64,000 nucleotides of DNA from Butyricicoccus porcorum. GTDB taxonomy: Bacteria; Bacillota; Clostridia; Oscillospirales; Butyricicoccaceae. The stretch lies in the NCBI RefSeq assembly GCF_002157465.1, contig NZ_NHOC01000005.1:133134-197133 (forward strand), written 5' to 3'. Below, piece by piece: positions 6,710-14,610 of the stretch (positions are counted from its first letter, which is position 1; every line of letters starts with the position of its first letter). A model generated the notes under the pieces. That model was not told where the DNA came from. It worked only from the letters and a program-made list of their open reading frames with translations, and made no database searches. A program made the position numbers and the translations under genes.

Positions 6710-8527
6710 TCACGTACCGAAGTAGGAAAAATGCATGTAATCCTTCGAGCTGTTGAACGTGCCGCCCCAACGGAAGCCGTATTTGTTGAAGGTCTTGACC
6801 ACAATGCCATCTGACGGAATGGAATACGGGTCAACACCCGGCTTCCAATACGATCCGACCATTGCTGTTCCATCGTTTTTGCACTGGTAATTTTCATCCG
6901 GATTGATATCCAGCGCCGTGCCGAGGCAGTGCTCCGAGCTTGAATTATCTCCGCGCCACGCATAACCACCAATCGAATAGATCGGGAATTTTTCTCCGCT
7001 GGCATAGATTTCCGCAAAAATCTGCTCGATGGTATCGACCAGTGCAATATGAATTTTGAATTTCAGTGTACGCGTATACTTTACGCCCTTGGAATTGATG
7101 TCCCATACCTTGACGGTCACCGAAGTCTGGAATTGCTCCGCCTGTGTCTTGCTGGCATATTTGCGTTCTGTCGCCCCGTCACCGAAAATGCGCGCCATAC
7201 GCTCGTCATACGTTTCGTCGCTGCTGGTCAGTGCCGATCTGCCAGACGGTTCCAGATATTGCATCAGCATAGTCGCTGTTTCCGCACGGGTGGCATTGCC
7301 TTTCGGACGGAGCAACAGCTTTCCGTTTTCATTGCTGCCGCTGATAATGCCGCTGCGGATTGCCCAGAGCATCGCATCTTTCGCCCATGCAGATACATTT
7401 CCTGCATCGGAAAACCGGATTGTACCGCCGACAAACGGCGCGCCTGCGTCCCGATACAGGAACACGGCAAACTGCTCGCGTGTCACCCGTGCTTCCGGGT
7501 CAAATTTTCCATCGCCTGTGCCAGCGGTGACCCCGTTACCGCTCGCCCACTGCACCGCATCATAATACCAAGCATCCGGCGCGACATCCTCGAAGTCCTG
7601 TCCGGTTACGGCCTTGTACGTCCCGCACGCCTTTGTATTGGCATACAAGATCTGCACTGCCATCGCGCGGGTCAGCGCATTGTTCGGCATAAACAAGCCT
7701 TTATCACCTACCATCAGCTCGTTGTCATAGACGTACTGTACCTTATCGTAAAACCAGTGCTGTCGGGTGACATCGGCAAACAGCTCGTCCACCGGTGCAA
7801 GCACTCGGTCGGGATTCCAGCTGCGCCAGCGGATGGTACCGCCATATTGCGTCTTGTTCTGCAGCACAGCATCCCAACCGCTGCCTTCCGCCGGATAATG
7901 CACGGTTGCCGTCACATCCTCAAAAATATCATCGCCAAGTGCAGGCGCTGCACCGCGGAAATACAGGCGCTTCAGACTGCCGCAGCCGCTGAATGCTCCC
8001 TGTCCAACCGACTGCACGCCTGCCGGAAGGCTGAACTGCTCCAGATCGGTACAGGATGCAAACGCCCAGCTGCCGATGGTTTGCAGCCCGCTGCCGGGCT
8101 CTACCGATTTCAGGCTGTAGCACGCATAAAATGCATCTCTGCCAATTGACTTCACGCTGTCCGCAATCGTCACTTCTTCCAGATTTTCACACCAGCTGAA
8201 CGCATCGTCCGCAATGCTGGTCACGCCATCTGCAACGACAAGCTGTTTGATCGAAGCACAGCTGTCCTGCCAGCCGAATGCACCGTCCGCCATCTCACCT
8301 GTGCCGGAAATGGTGAGTGTTCCGGTGTTGTCCAGCTTCCATGTCAGGTTTGTACCACACGCGCCGCCGGAAGCGCCCTTTTCCTGCGTCATCTGCTGTA
8401 CAAATGCGGGAATCTGCTCGGCCACATTGTCGCTGTACACGGCACTGCTGTCCGCTGCAAACGCAGGCATCGTGCCTGCCAGCAGGAAAACAGCACTCAT
8501 ATACCCTGCCAGTATCCTGTTTTTCAT
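6710..8527 (-). CDS. Secreted cell-wall protein: BspA-like LRR, three SLH domains, VanY-like D-Ala peptidase domain
   Basis: A 605-residue exported protein. Residues 1-24 are a signal peptide (cleavage near AFA-ADSS). A BspA-type leucine-rich repeat block (LRR_5 style, for example VTSIADDAFSWCENLEEV) spans about 57-215. Three S-layer-homology domains follow (about 245-420; motifs FEDVAPDAWYYDAVQWA, TRAMAVQ, TREQFAVFLY). The C-terminal 110 residues form an M15-type metallopeptidase with His533 and Asp540 (SEHCLGTALD) and His599 (DYMHF) as metal ligands. SLH domains tether to wall polymers; the peptidase would cut peptidoglycan stem peptides. ATG at 8527 follows GGGAGGAAAT; upstream in-frame codons lack a site. 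The combination of adhesion-type LRR and peptidase is unusual. Confidence 0.85.
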   Translation of the reverse strand: MKNRILAGYMSAVFLLAGTMPAFAADSSAVYSDNVAEQIPAFVQQMTQEKGASGGACGTNLTWKLDNTGTLTISGTGEMADGAFGWQDSCASIKQLVVADGVTSIADDAFSWCENLEEVTIADSVKSIGRDAFYACYSLKSVEPGSGLQTIGSWAFASCTDLEQFSLPAGVQSVGQGAFSGCGSLKRLYFRGAAPALGDDIFEDVTATVHYPAEGSGWDAVLQNKTQYGGTIRWRSWNPDRVLAPVDELFADVTRQHWFYDKVQYVYDNELMVGDKGLFMPNNALTRAMAVQILYANTKACGTYKAVTGQDFEDVAPDAWYYDAVQWASGNGVTAGTGDGKFDPEARVTREQFAVFLYRDAGAPFVGGTIRFSDAGNVSAWAKDAMLWAIRSGIISGSNENGKLLLRPKGNATRAETATMLMQYLEPSGRSALTSSDETYDERMARIFGDGATERKYASKTQAEQFQTSVTVKVWDINSKGVKYTRTLKFKIHIALVDTIEQIFAEIYASGEKFPIYSIGGYAWRGDNSSSEHCLGTALDINPDENYQCKNDGTAMVGSYWKPGVDPYSIPSDGIVVKTFNKYGFRWGGTFNSSKDYMHFSYFGT

Positions 8528-8781
8528 ACGATTTCCTCCCTTTTTTGTGCAAAGATACACCTTCATTATACCGGTTTTCCGATAGGCTGACAAGCATTCC
8601 CTTTGCTGCCGGCTGCCGCATAAACAGACAGATATCCCCTGTTTCCACACACCGCGGGGAGAAATTTAGCGGTGATTTTGCAGATTACTGATGCTTTTTT
8701 TGCCGCGGAGTGGTATAGTATGATTGGATATTATCCTGCATTTTCTCTGCCGAACCGGCAGACAAGGAGGTAACCGGAACC

Positions 8782-10170
8782 ATGCTGAAAAAAAAGGGGC
8801 CTGCTGCGCAGGGCCTGAAAATAATTATTGTCGGCTGCGGCAAGGTCGGTTCGACGCTTGTCCAGCAGCTCAGCCGCGAAGGGCACGACATCACCATCAT
8901 TGACAAAGATGCCGCGGCAATTACCGAGCTTGCCAATCTCTATGATATCATGGGTATCGTCGGCAACGGCGCAAGCTACAGTGTCCAGATCGAGGCCGGT
9001 ATCAAAAACGCCGATCTGCTCATCGCCGTGACGGATTCGGATGAGCTGAACCTGCTCTGCTGCACGATTGCAAAGCGTGTGGGTGACTGCTCTGCCATTG
9101 CGCGCGTGCGCACACCGGATTACAGCCAGGAGGTTGGCTATCTGCGCGACCGTCTCGGCCTCGCCATGATTATCAATCCGGAGCTGGAGGCTGCCCGCGA
9201 AGCAGCACGCATTCTGTACCTGCCGACCGCGCTGGAGGTCAACTCATTTGCGCACGGACAGGCGGAGATGATTAAATTTAAAATCCCGGAAGGCAACATC
9301 CTCGACGGTATGACCATCGCCTATCTCGGTCAGCACATCACCAATGCCGTGCTGATCTGTGCAATTGAACGCGGTGGAGAGGTTTATATCCCGTCCGGTG
9401 ATTTCCGTATGGCGGAGGGCGATGTCCTTTCTTTTGTCGCACCGCGCAAAATGACACGCTCCTTCCTCGAAGCAGTCGGCTTCAAGACCAACCGCGTCAA
9501 AAATGCCATGATTATCGGCGGCGGCAAGAGTGCCTATTATCTCGCGCAGCAGCTGATCCATATGGGTATTGAGGTCAAAATTATTGAGATCAACCGCGCA
9601 CGCTGTGAGGAACTGAGCATCCTGCTGCCGAAAGCGATTATCATCAACGGCGACGGCACAGACGAAGAGCTGCTCAAAGAAGAGGGCATCCATTATACGG
9701 AATCCTTCGTCGCACTGACTGGCATTGACGAGGAAAATATCTTGCTGACGCTGTACGCCAAGCAGGTCTCCAAGGCAAAGGTCATCACAAAGATCAATCG
9801 CATTACATTCAAGGGTGTCATCAATCAGCTCGATCTCGGCAGTGTGGTCTATCCGCGCTTTATCACATCAGAGGCCATCATCGCCTATGTCCGCGCGAAA
9901 AAGAATTCCACCAACAGCAACATTGAAACACTGTACCACATGTTTGACTCCCGTGTGGAAGCGATTGAATTCCGTGTGGATCAGCCGTCCGCTGTAACAG
10001 ACCGCGCGCTCATGAATCTTCCGCTCAAGAAAAATCTCCTTGTGGCGTGCATCAACCGCAATGGCCGCATTCTGATCCCCACCGGACAGGACTGCATCAA
10101 AGTCGGCGATACGGTCATGATTGTCACCAAGCACGAGGGGCTTGTAGACATCCGCAATATTCTGGAGTGA
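8782..10170 (+). CDS. trkA: Trk system potassium uptake regulatory protein TrkA
   Basis: A 462-residue cytoplasmic gating subunit with two RCK units. Each has an NAD-binding Rossmann motif (VGCGKVGSTLVQQL near residue 17 and IGGGKSAYYLAQQL near residue 245) followed by a TrkA-C domain. It binds nucleotide and controls the TrkH pore. AAGGAGG lies just upstream of the ATG. A TGG-TATAGT extended -10-like element is present at 8711-8719 without a good -35. trkH follows after 9 nt, so the two form one operon. Confidence 0.95.
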   Translation: MLKKKGPAAQGLKIIIVGCGKVGSTLVQQLSREGHDITIIDKDAAAITELANLYDIMGIVGNGASYSVQIEAGIKNADLLIAVTDSDELNLLCCTIAKRVGDCSAIARVRTPDYSQEVGYLRDRLGLAMIINPELEAAREAARILYLPTALEVNSFAHGQAEMIKFKIPEGNILDGMTIAYLGQHITNAVLICAIERGGEVYIPSGDFRMAEGDVLSFVAPRKMTRSFLEAVGFKTNRVKNAMIIGGGKSAYYLAQQLIHMGIEVKIIEINRARCEELSILLPKAIIINGDGTDEELLKEEGIHYTESFVALTGIDEENILLTLYAKQVSKAKVITKINRITFKGVINQLDLGSVVYPRFITSEAIIAYVRAKKNSTNSNIETLYHMFDSRVEAIEFRVDQPSAVTDRALMNLPLKKNLLVACINRNGRILIPTGQDCIKVGDTVMIVTKHEGLVDIRNILE

Positions 10171-10179
10171 TGCCGTGCC

Positions 10180-11652
10180 ATGAATAAATCAATGATTCGA
10201 TATATCCTCGGTTCTGTTCTGAAGATCGAGGGCACCCTTCTCCTGCTCCCCTGCCTGACGGCAGTCATTTATCAGGAGTCCGAGGGCATTTATTTTCTGC
10301 TGACCGCAGCACTGTGTGTTGCGCTCGGCATGGCAATGACCTTCCGCAAGCCAAAGACCAGTATTTTCTATCTCAAGGAGGGCTGTATTGCCACCTCGCT
10401 GAGCTGGATTTTTCTCAGTCTGTTTGGCTGCCTGCCATTTTATATCAGCGGAGAAATCCCGTCGTTTACCAATGCGCTGTTTGAAACCATTTCCGGCTTT
10501 ACCACAACCGGTGCAAGCATTCTGGAGGATGTGGAGGCGCTGTCGCACTGTACGCTGCTCTGGCGCAGCTTTACACACTGGATCGGCGGCATGGGCGTGC
10601 TGGTGTTCCTGCTGGCCATTATCCCGCTGAGCGGCGGCTCCAACATCAATCTGATGCGCGCGGAAAGCCCCGGCCCGTCAGTCGGCAAGCTGGTGCCGAA
10701 AATGCGCTATACCGCCCGCCTGCTGTACGGCATCTATATCGGGCTGACTGTAATAGAAATTGTCCTGCTGCTCGCCGGACATATGCCGCTGTTTGATTCG
10801 CTGTGTACTGCCTTCGGCACAGCAGGCACCGGCGGCTTTGGTATCAAAAATGACAGCCTGATCGGCTATTCCTCTTATATTCAATGGGTGGTCACGATCT
10901 TTATGGTGCTGTTCGGTGTCAACTTCAATGCCTATTATTTCCTGCTGTTCCGCCAGTTCAAAAAAGCACTCAGCATGGAGGAAGTCCGCTATTACTTCCT
11001 GATTATCTTCACCGCAGTCGCCGTCATCGCCTTCAACATCCACAGCATGTGTGCGGGCGCATTCGATGCGATTTCCAAGGCAGCCTTTCAGGTGGCATCT
11101 ATCATCACGACAACCGGCTTTTCTTCGGCGAATTTCGACCTGTGGCCGCAGACAAGCAAGACAATTCTCGTCCTGCTGATGTTTGTCGGCGCCTGTGCGG
11201 GCAGCACCGGCGGCGGCATCAAAGTATCCCGTTTCGTCATCCTGTGTAAGACGGTCGTCAAGGAACTCAGCTCCTATATCCACCCCAAAATCATTCGCAA
11301 GGTGAAGGTAGACGGCAAGCCGGTGGAACACGAGGTAGTCCGCGCAACCAATGTGTACTTTATCACGTTTATGATCCTGTTTTCCTTCTCAGTTCTCGCA
11401 CTTTCGTTTGAAGGCAAGGATCTGGTCACGAACTTCACCGCTGTGGCGGCAACCATCAACAACATTGGCCCGGGTCTCGAGCTGGTCGGCCCGACGCAGA
11501 ACTTCATGCACTTTACTGTATTTTCCAAATATGTGCTGATGTTCGACATGCTTGCGGGCAGACTGGAGCTGTTCCCGCTGCTCATCCTGTTGCACCCGAC
11601 CGTGTGGAAGGACATGCTCTCCCAACGCAGGCCAAAAAAATTGGACAGATAA
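10180..11652 (+). CDS. trkH: Potassium uptake channel subunit TrkH/KtrB
   Basis: A 490-residue integral membrane protein with the repeated membrane-pore-membrane architecture of the TrkH/KtrB superfamily. Pore-type segments are visible: TISGFTTTGASI, GTAGTGGFGI, ITTTGFSSANF and NNIGPGLE, each containing the selectivity-filter glycine. It mediates K+ entry gated by TrkA, encoded immediately upstream. HWIGGMGVLVFLLAIIPL is a conserved TrkH segment. A terminator follows. Confidence 0.95.
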   Translation: MNKSMIRYILGSVLKIEGTLLLLPCLTAVIYQESEGIYFLLTAALCVALGMAMTFRKPKTSIFYLKEGCIATSLSWIFLSLFGCLPFYISGEIPSFTNALFETISGFTTTGASILEDVEALSHCTLLWRSFTHWIGGMGVLVFLLAIIPLSGGSNINLMRAESPGPSVGKLVPKMRYTARLLYGIYIGLTVIEIVLLLAGHMPLFDSLCTAFGTAGTGGFGIKNDSLIGYSSYIQWVVTIFMVLFGVNFNAYYFLLFRQFKKALSMEEVRYYFLIIFTAVAVIAFNIHSMCAGAFDAISKAAFQVASIITTTGFSSANFDLWPQTSKTILVLLMFVGACAGSTGGGIKVSRFVILCKTVVKELSSYIHPKIIRKVKVDGKPVEHEVVRATNVYFITFMILFSFSVLALSFEGKDLVTNFTAVAATINNIGPGLELVGPTQNFMHFTVFSKYVLMFDMLAGRLELFPLLILLHPTVWKDMLSQRRPKKLDR

Positions 11653-11659
11653 AAACAGA

Positions 11660-11704
11660 AATGACGTTTTCCGAAAGCATTCTTCCGGAGAACGTCATTT
11701 TTTT
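11660..11704 (+). terminator. Bidirectional terminator between trkH and the XRE regulator
   Basis: AAATGACGTT and AACGTCATTT arms with an inner TCCG/CGGA stem, followed by a T-run on the plus strand; the minus strand also ends in T residues. Located between convergent genes. Confidence 0.85.
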
Positions 11705-11711
11705 ACTCTTT

Positions 11712-11972
11712 TTATTGTGCCGCAGCGTCTTTCGGCCGCACATATTCAATCAGTTCGCCCACACCAATGTCAAGATACCAGCACAGCTTACAGATCAGTC
11801 CCGCATCCAATCTCTGAAATTCGTCGCGGCAATAGCGGTTGAAATTTGCGCGCGGAATATCCAATGCCTTGCAGACCTGATTTTTAGAAATCCCACGCTC
11901 CTTCAAAATCTGCTCAATGCGGAAGGTCAGTTTGCCATAATCGGTATCCAGTGGTAATTCTTCGTGATTCAT
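11712..11972 (-). CDS. Small XRE/Cro-CI type transcriptional regulator
   Basis: An 86-residue protein that is almost entirely a helix-turn-helix domain: LTFRIEQILKERGISKNQVCKAL, then NFNRYCRDEFQRLDAGLICKLCWYLDIGVGELIEYV. Start ATG at 11972 follows AGAGGGAAC; an upstream in-frame ATG at 12029 lacks a site and adds unrelated residues. Divergent from the broken SLOG gene at 12101. Repeated AATTCACT boxes in the shared control region are probable operators, so it may control itself and the neighbour. Target genes are otherwise unknown. Confidence 0.8.
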   Translation of the reverse strand: MNHEELPLDTDYGKLTFRIEQILKERGISKNQVCKALDIPRANFNRYCRDEFQRLDAGLICKLCWYLDIGVGELIEYVRPKDAAAQ

Positions 11973-12029
11973 ACTATGTTCCCTCTTTACTTTCCTGAGA
12001 ACAGTATATATAATAAATACATATTCCAT

Positions 12030-12077
12030 AATTCACTATTTAGCAATTCACTTTACAGCACCTTACTATATAGTGAA
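12030..12077. promoter_or_regulatory. Candidate operator repeats between XRE regulator and SLOG gene
   Basis: AATTCACT occurs at 12030-12037 and 12045-12052, and the reverse complement core AGTGAA at 12072-12077. TTCACTAT (12032-12039) and ATAGTGAA (12070-12077) form an 8-bp inverted repeat. Placement between divergent genes suggests binding of the small XRE regulator; this is inference. Confidence 0.5.
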
Positions 12078-12100
12078 CTTATATATACGGAAGAACCACA

Positions 12101-12547
12101 ATGAATCAAACATGTGCATTTTTTGGTCATCGGGATATCTGCACGGATATCTGCGTGCCGCTGGAAGTTCAAATTCGCCGCGTCGTGACAGAGTTTGGCG
12201 TTTCTACCTTTTGGTGCGGCGGCATGGGCGCATTTGACATGTTCGCTGCAAGCGCTGTGAAGCACTTGCAAACAGAATTTCCCCATCTGCGTCTCCTGCT
12301 GGTGCTCGCCTATCTTCCTGCGCAGAGTGCAGAAATTCCCGACATATACGATGGATCCCTCTACCCGTAAGGTCTGGAAACCGTCCCCCGACGCTTCGCT
12401 ATCACGAAAAGAAACCAATGGATGGTAAATCACTGTGATCTGCTTCTCACTTGTGTCAACTGCACCTGCGGAGGGGCATATACAGCCTTTCATTCTGCCA
12501 TACAGAAGGGAAAACCGGTCATCAATCTCGGCAGTCTCTCCGAATAA
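12101..12547 (+). pseudogene. SLOG-family protein (DUF1273-like) interrupted by one in-frame TAA
   Basis: The frame opens with NQTCAFFGHRD, the classic start of SLOG-fold proteins, and runs 89 codons to TAA at 12368-12370. Reading through the stop in the same frame gives GLETVPRRFAITKRNQWMV and CGGAYTAFHSAIQKGKPVINL, the normal second half of the family, ending at TAA 12545-12547. Homologues have Glu at the stop position (YPEGLE-like), so GAA to TAA is the simplest explanation. Total length about 148 codons fits the family. SLOG proteins bind nucleotide-type ligands; the exact function is unknown. No frameshift is needed. Divergent from an XRE regulator. Confidence 0.8.
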
Positions 12548-12586
12548 AAACAGGCGCGCGGCGGTTCACTCCGCTGCGCGCCCCTG
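12545..12586 (-). terminator. Terminator after the flavin oxidoreductase gene
   Basis: GGCGCGCAGCGG and CCGCCGCGCGCC (minus-strand sense) pair around AGTGAA, followed on the minus strand by TGTTTTTATT. Immediately beyond the stop at 12587; also lies just past the SLOG frame end. Confidence 0.85.
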
Positions 12587-13159
12587 TTATGCCAGCAGCT
12601 CCGCTTCTGCCTGTTTCAGAATTGCTTCGGCATCCGCGCCGACAATGTCCAGCCCTTCCGCGCGGAATTCCTGTGTTTGCGCAATGCCGAACAGCCCGGC
12701 CAGTGCACGGACATAGTCATATCCGAAATTATTTTCTCCGATGAAGCCGCCCGCCGTCGTGATATAGGTCAGGCGCTTTGCGCGGCACAATCCCTCCGGC
12801 GTGCCGTCCACCTGATACCGGAAGGTCAGGTCGACAATACTGACCGCCTCCAGATAGCATTTCAGCGCCGCAGGAAAGCTCATATCCCAATACGGCGCGG
12901 CGATGACAATTTCATCCGCCTTGCGGAAATCACGCGCATAGCGGAACATATCATGCTCCAGATGCCCTTCACTGATCAGGCGGTCACGGCGGGCAAGCGA
13001 ACCGGTATCCAGACCACGCAGCCCTTCTTCCTCCAGAATGACCTCTTTCACCTCATACGGTTCCTCCCGGCACAGCCGGACAACAAACGCACGCCCCAGG
13101 CGGTTGGTACGCGAGGTCTCGCGCCGCACGCACGCATTGACAAACAACAGCTTTTTCAA
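12587..13159 (-). CDS. Flavodoxin-fold NAD(P)H-dependent FMN oxidoreductase (azoreductase-like)
   Basis: A 190-residue flavodoxin_2 family protein. An N-terminal nucleotide-binding segment (KKLLFVNACVRRETSRTNRLG), APYWDMSFPAALKCYLEAV and YITTAGGFIGENNFGYDYVRAL match FMN-dependent NADH-azoreductase or quinone reductase relatives. The start is called as TTG at 13159, preceded by GGAGGG with 7-nt spacing; no ATG lies in a suitable place, and the usual first residues (M-K-K-L-L) follow. Substrate unknown. Monocistronic with its own terminator. Confidence 0.8.
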   Translation of the reverse strand: MKKLLFVNACVRRETSRTNRLGRAFVVRLCREEPYEVKEVILEEEGLRGLDTGSLARRDRLISEGHLEHDMFRYARDFRKADEIVIAAPYWDMSFPAALKCYLEAVSIVDLTFRYQVDGTPEGLCRAKRLTYITTAGGFIGENNFGYDYVRALAGLFGIAQTQEFRAEGLDIVGADAEAILKQAEAELLA

Positions 13160-13267
13160 AATCGTTCCCTCCGATACAGCTTCCTTCCAAATAGTATACC
13201 ACAAATACGCCGTGCGATACAAAAAGCCGCAGCCTGTTTCCAGACCACGGCAATCTCTTATATTTGG

Positions 13268-14272
13268 TTACTTCTTTCCGTCGAGATACGCCTGATGCAG
13301 CTGCAAGCAGAATTTCAGGCCCATTGTGCCGTCGTGTGCGGTGGCTTCCGGTTTGTGCCCGGTGCGCACGCAGTCGACAAAATCATTCATCTCTGCCTCA
13401 AACGCATCGCGCCAGCGCGCAAGGAAACTCTCCTGGCATTCCTCGACATACCCTGCCTCGGTGAACGACGAGACATAGTTTTTGCGCGGCACACTGTTGA
13501 CGCGAATGGTTCCCTTTGTGCCGACAATTTCACTCTCAACATGACTGCATGTTGCGGTTCTGCCGACCTGAATAAAGGCAGTCGTATTGTTGTCGAACTT
13601 TGTCAGCGAGAAGCCGTTGTCGTAGTCGTTGTAATCCGCGAGTTCCGTGCACACATAGGCATCACCGGTCGCATACGACTCCACCGGCTCGCCTTCAAGG
13701 AACCAGCGCGCGAGGTCTGCATCATGACTGCCCATCTCGATGAACCACGGAACATAAATGCCCTTTTTAACGCCCTCCAGATGTCCCGGCAGGACAGAAG
13801 CCGGGTCGAGTGAAACGCCCTTAAATGCAATCGGCGTGCCAATGACACCTGCCCGAATCTTTTGCTTTGCGTCCGCATAAGACGGGTCAAAGCGGCGCAT
13901 AAAGCCAACCGTAAAGAACTTGCCTGTATTTTCTGCCGCCGCCTGTTCGATCTCCGCACAGTCTTCCAATGTCTTTGCCAGCGGCTTTTCGCAGAATACA
14001 TGCTTGTTTGCATGGCAGGCAGCCAGGCATGCCTCCTTGTGTGCATCTGCGCCGGTCGCCACAACAATCGCGTCAATGTCCGGATTTGCCACCATATCTG
14101 CGACGTTCGTATAGCCGAGTGGAATATGAAATTCTTCCTGTACGGCCTTTACCTTGCTCTCCGTGCGCGCACACACCGCAAGCATCTCCGCATACGGATT
14201 GCGCACAAGGTTTGTCAGATGCATTTTTCCCATCATGCCGATGCCGACAACGCCAAATGTTACCTTTTTCAT
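13268..14272 (-). CDS. Gfo/Idh/MocA-family oxidoreductase (inositol dehydrogenase-like)
   Basis: A 334-residue NAD(P)-dependent sugar or polyol dehydrogenase. The N-terminal Rossmann motif (FGVVGIGMMGKMHL), the catalytic Lys in FCEKPLAKT, and the C-terminal domain with IEMGSHDADLARW are visible. The family oxidises sugars and inositols; the closest feel is myo- or scyllo-inositol 2-dehydrogenase, but the substrate is not proven. The sodium:solute symporter on the opposite strand could deliver its substrate. Odd feature: a 13-bp tandem duplication moves the start ATG away from its GGAG site (see findings), so translation may be weak. Confidence 0.85.
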   Translation of the reverse strand: MKKVTFGVVGIGMMGKMHLTNLVRNPYAEMLAVCARTESKVKAVQEEFHIPLGYTNVADMVANPDIDAIVVATGADAHKEACLAACHANKHVFCEKPLAKTLEDCAEIEQAAAENTGKFFTVGFMRRFDPSYADAKQKIRAGVIGTPIAFKGVSLDPASVLPGHLEGVKKGIYVPWFIEMGSHDADLARWFLEGEPVESYATGDAYVCTELADYNDYDNGFSLTKFDNNTTAFIQVGRTATCSHVESEIVGTKGTIRVNSVPRKNYVSSFTEAGYVEECQESFLARWRDAFEAEMNDFVDCVRTGHKPEATAHDGTMGLKFCLQLHQAYLDGKK

Positions 14273-14293
14273 ATTCTTCTTTCATATTCTTCT
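14268..14293. repeat. 13-bp exact tandem duplication across the start of the Gfo/Idh/MocA gene
   Basis: TTCATATTCTTCT occurs twice back to back (14268-14280, 14281-14293). On the coding (minus) strand this is AGAAGAATATGAA twice, each copy containing an ATG. The GGAG site is at normal distance only from the upstream, out-of-frame ATG. Confidence 0.9.
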
Positions 14294-14610
14294 CTCCTGA
14301 ATATCCGATTTTCCCGCCTGTTGCGGATGCCAGAAGTGATTGTTTCAATATACCACTTTCTGTAGATATCGTACTATATTTTCATCGGAAAAGCATTACA
14401 CATTTGTGCGCAGTTATTACGAAAATATGCTGTCTTTTGAGGCGCCAAAGACGCGCTGTTTTGTAGATGTTGCTGTATCTGTCTGCGTGAAATCAGCTGT
14501 TGCGCTTGACTTCATTACTTTTATGTGTTAAAGTATATTTGCTCTGTTACACTTGATAGCCTTATGGCACAGGTGGACAGGCAGTTTCAGAGAAAGAGGG
14601 AGGATTTTTT
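14273..14610. other. Divergent control region of dehydrogenase and symporter genes
   Basis: About 340 bases without a gene. It holds the tandem duplication at the left end and a symporter promoter at the right end. I see nothing else that I can support in the middle part. Confidence 0.5.
14506..14534 (+). promoter_or_regulatory. Sigma-A promoter for the sodium:solute symporter
   Basis: TTGACT (14506-14511), 17-bp spacer, TAAAGT (14529-14534), about 70 bp before the GTG start. Confidence 0.7.

Noticed and set aside
12368-12370. Stop-codon recoding as the explanation for the SLOG interruption
   Set aside because: The codon is TAA; known selenocysteine and pyrrolysine recoding use TGA and TAG, and no recoding element is visible. 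A point mutation is simpler.
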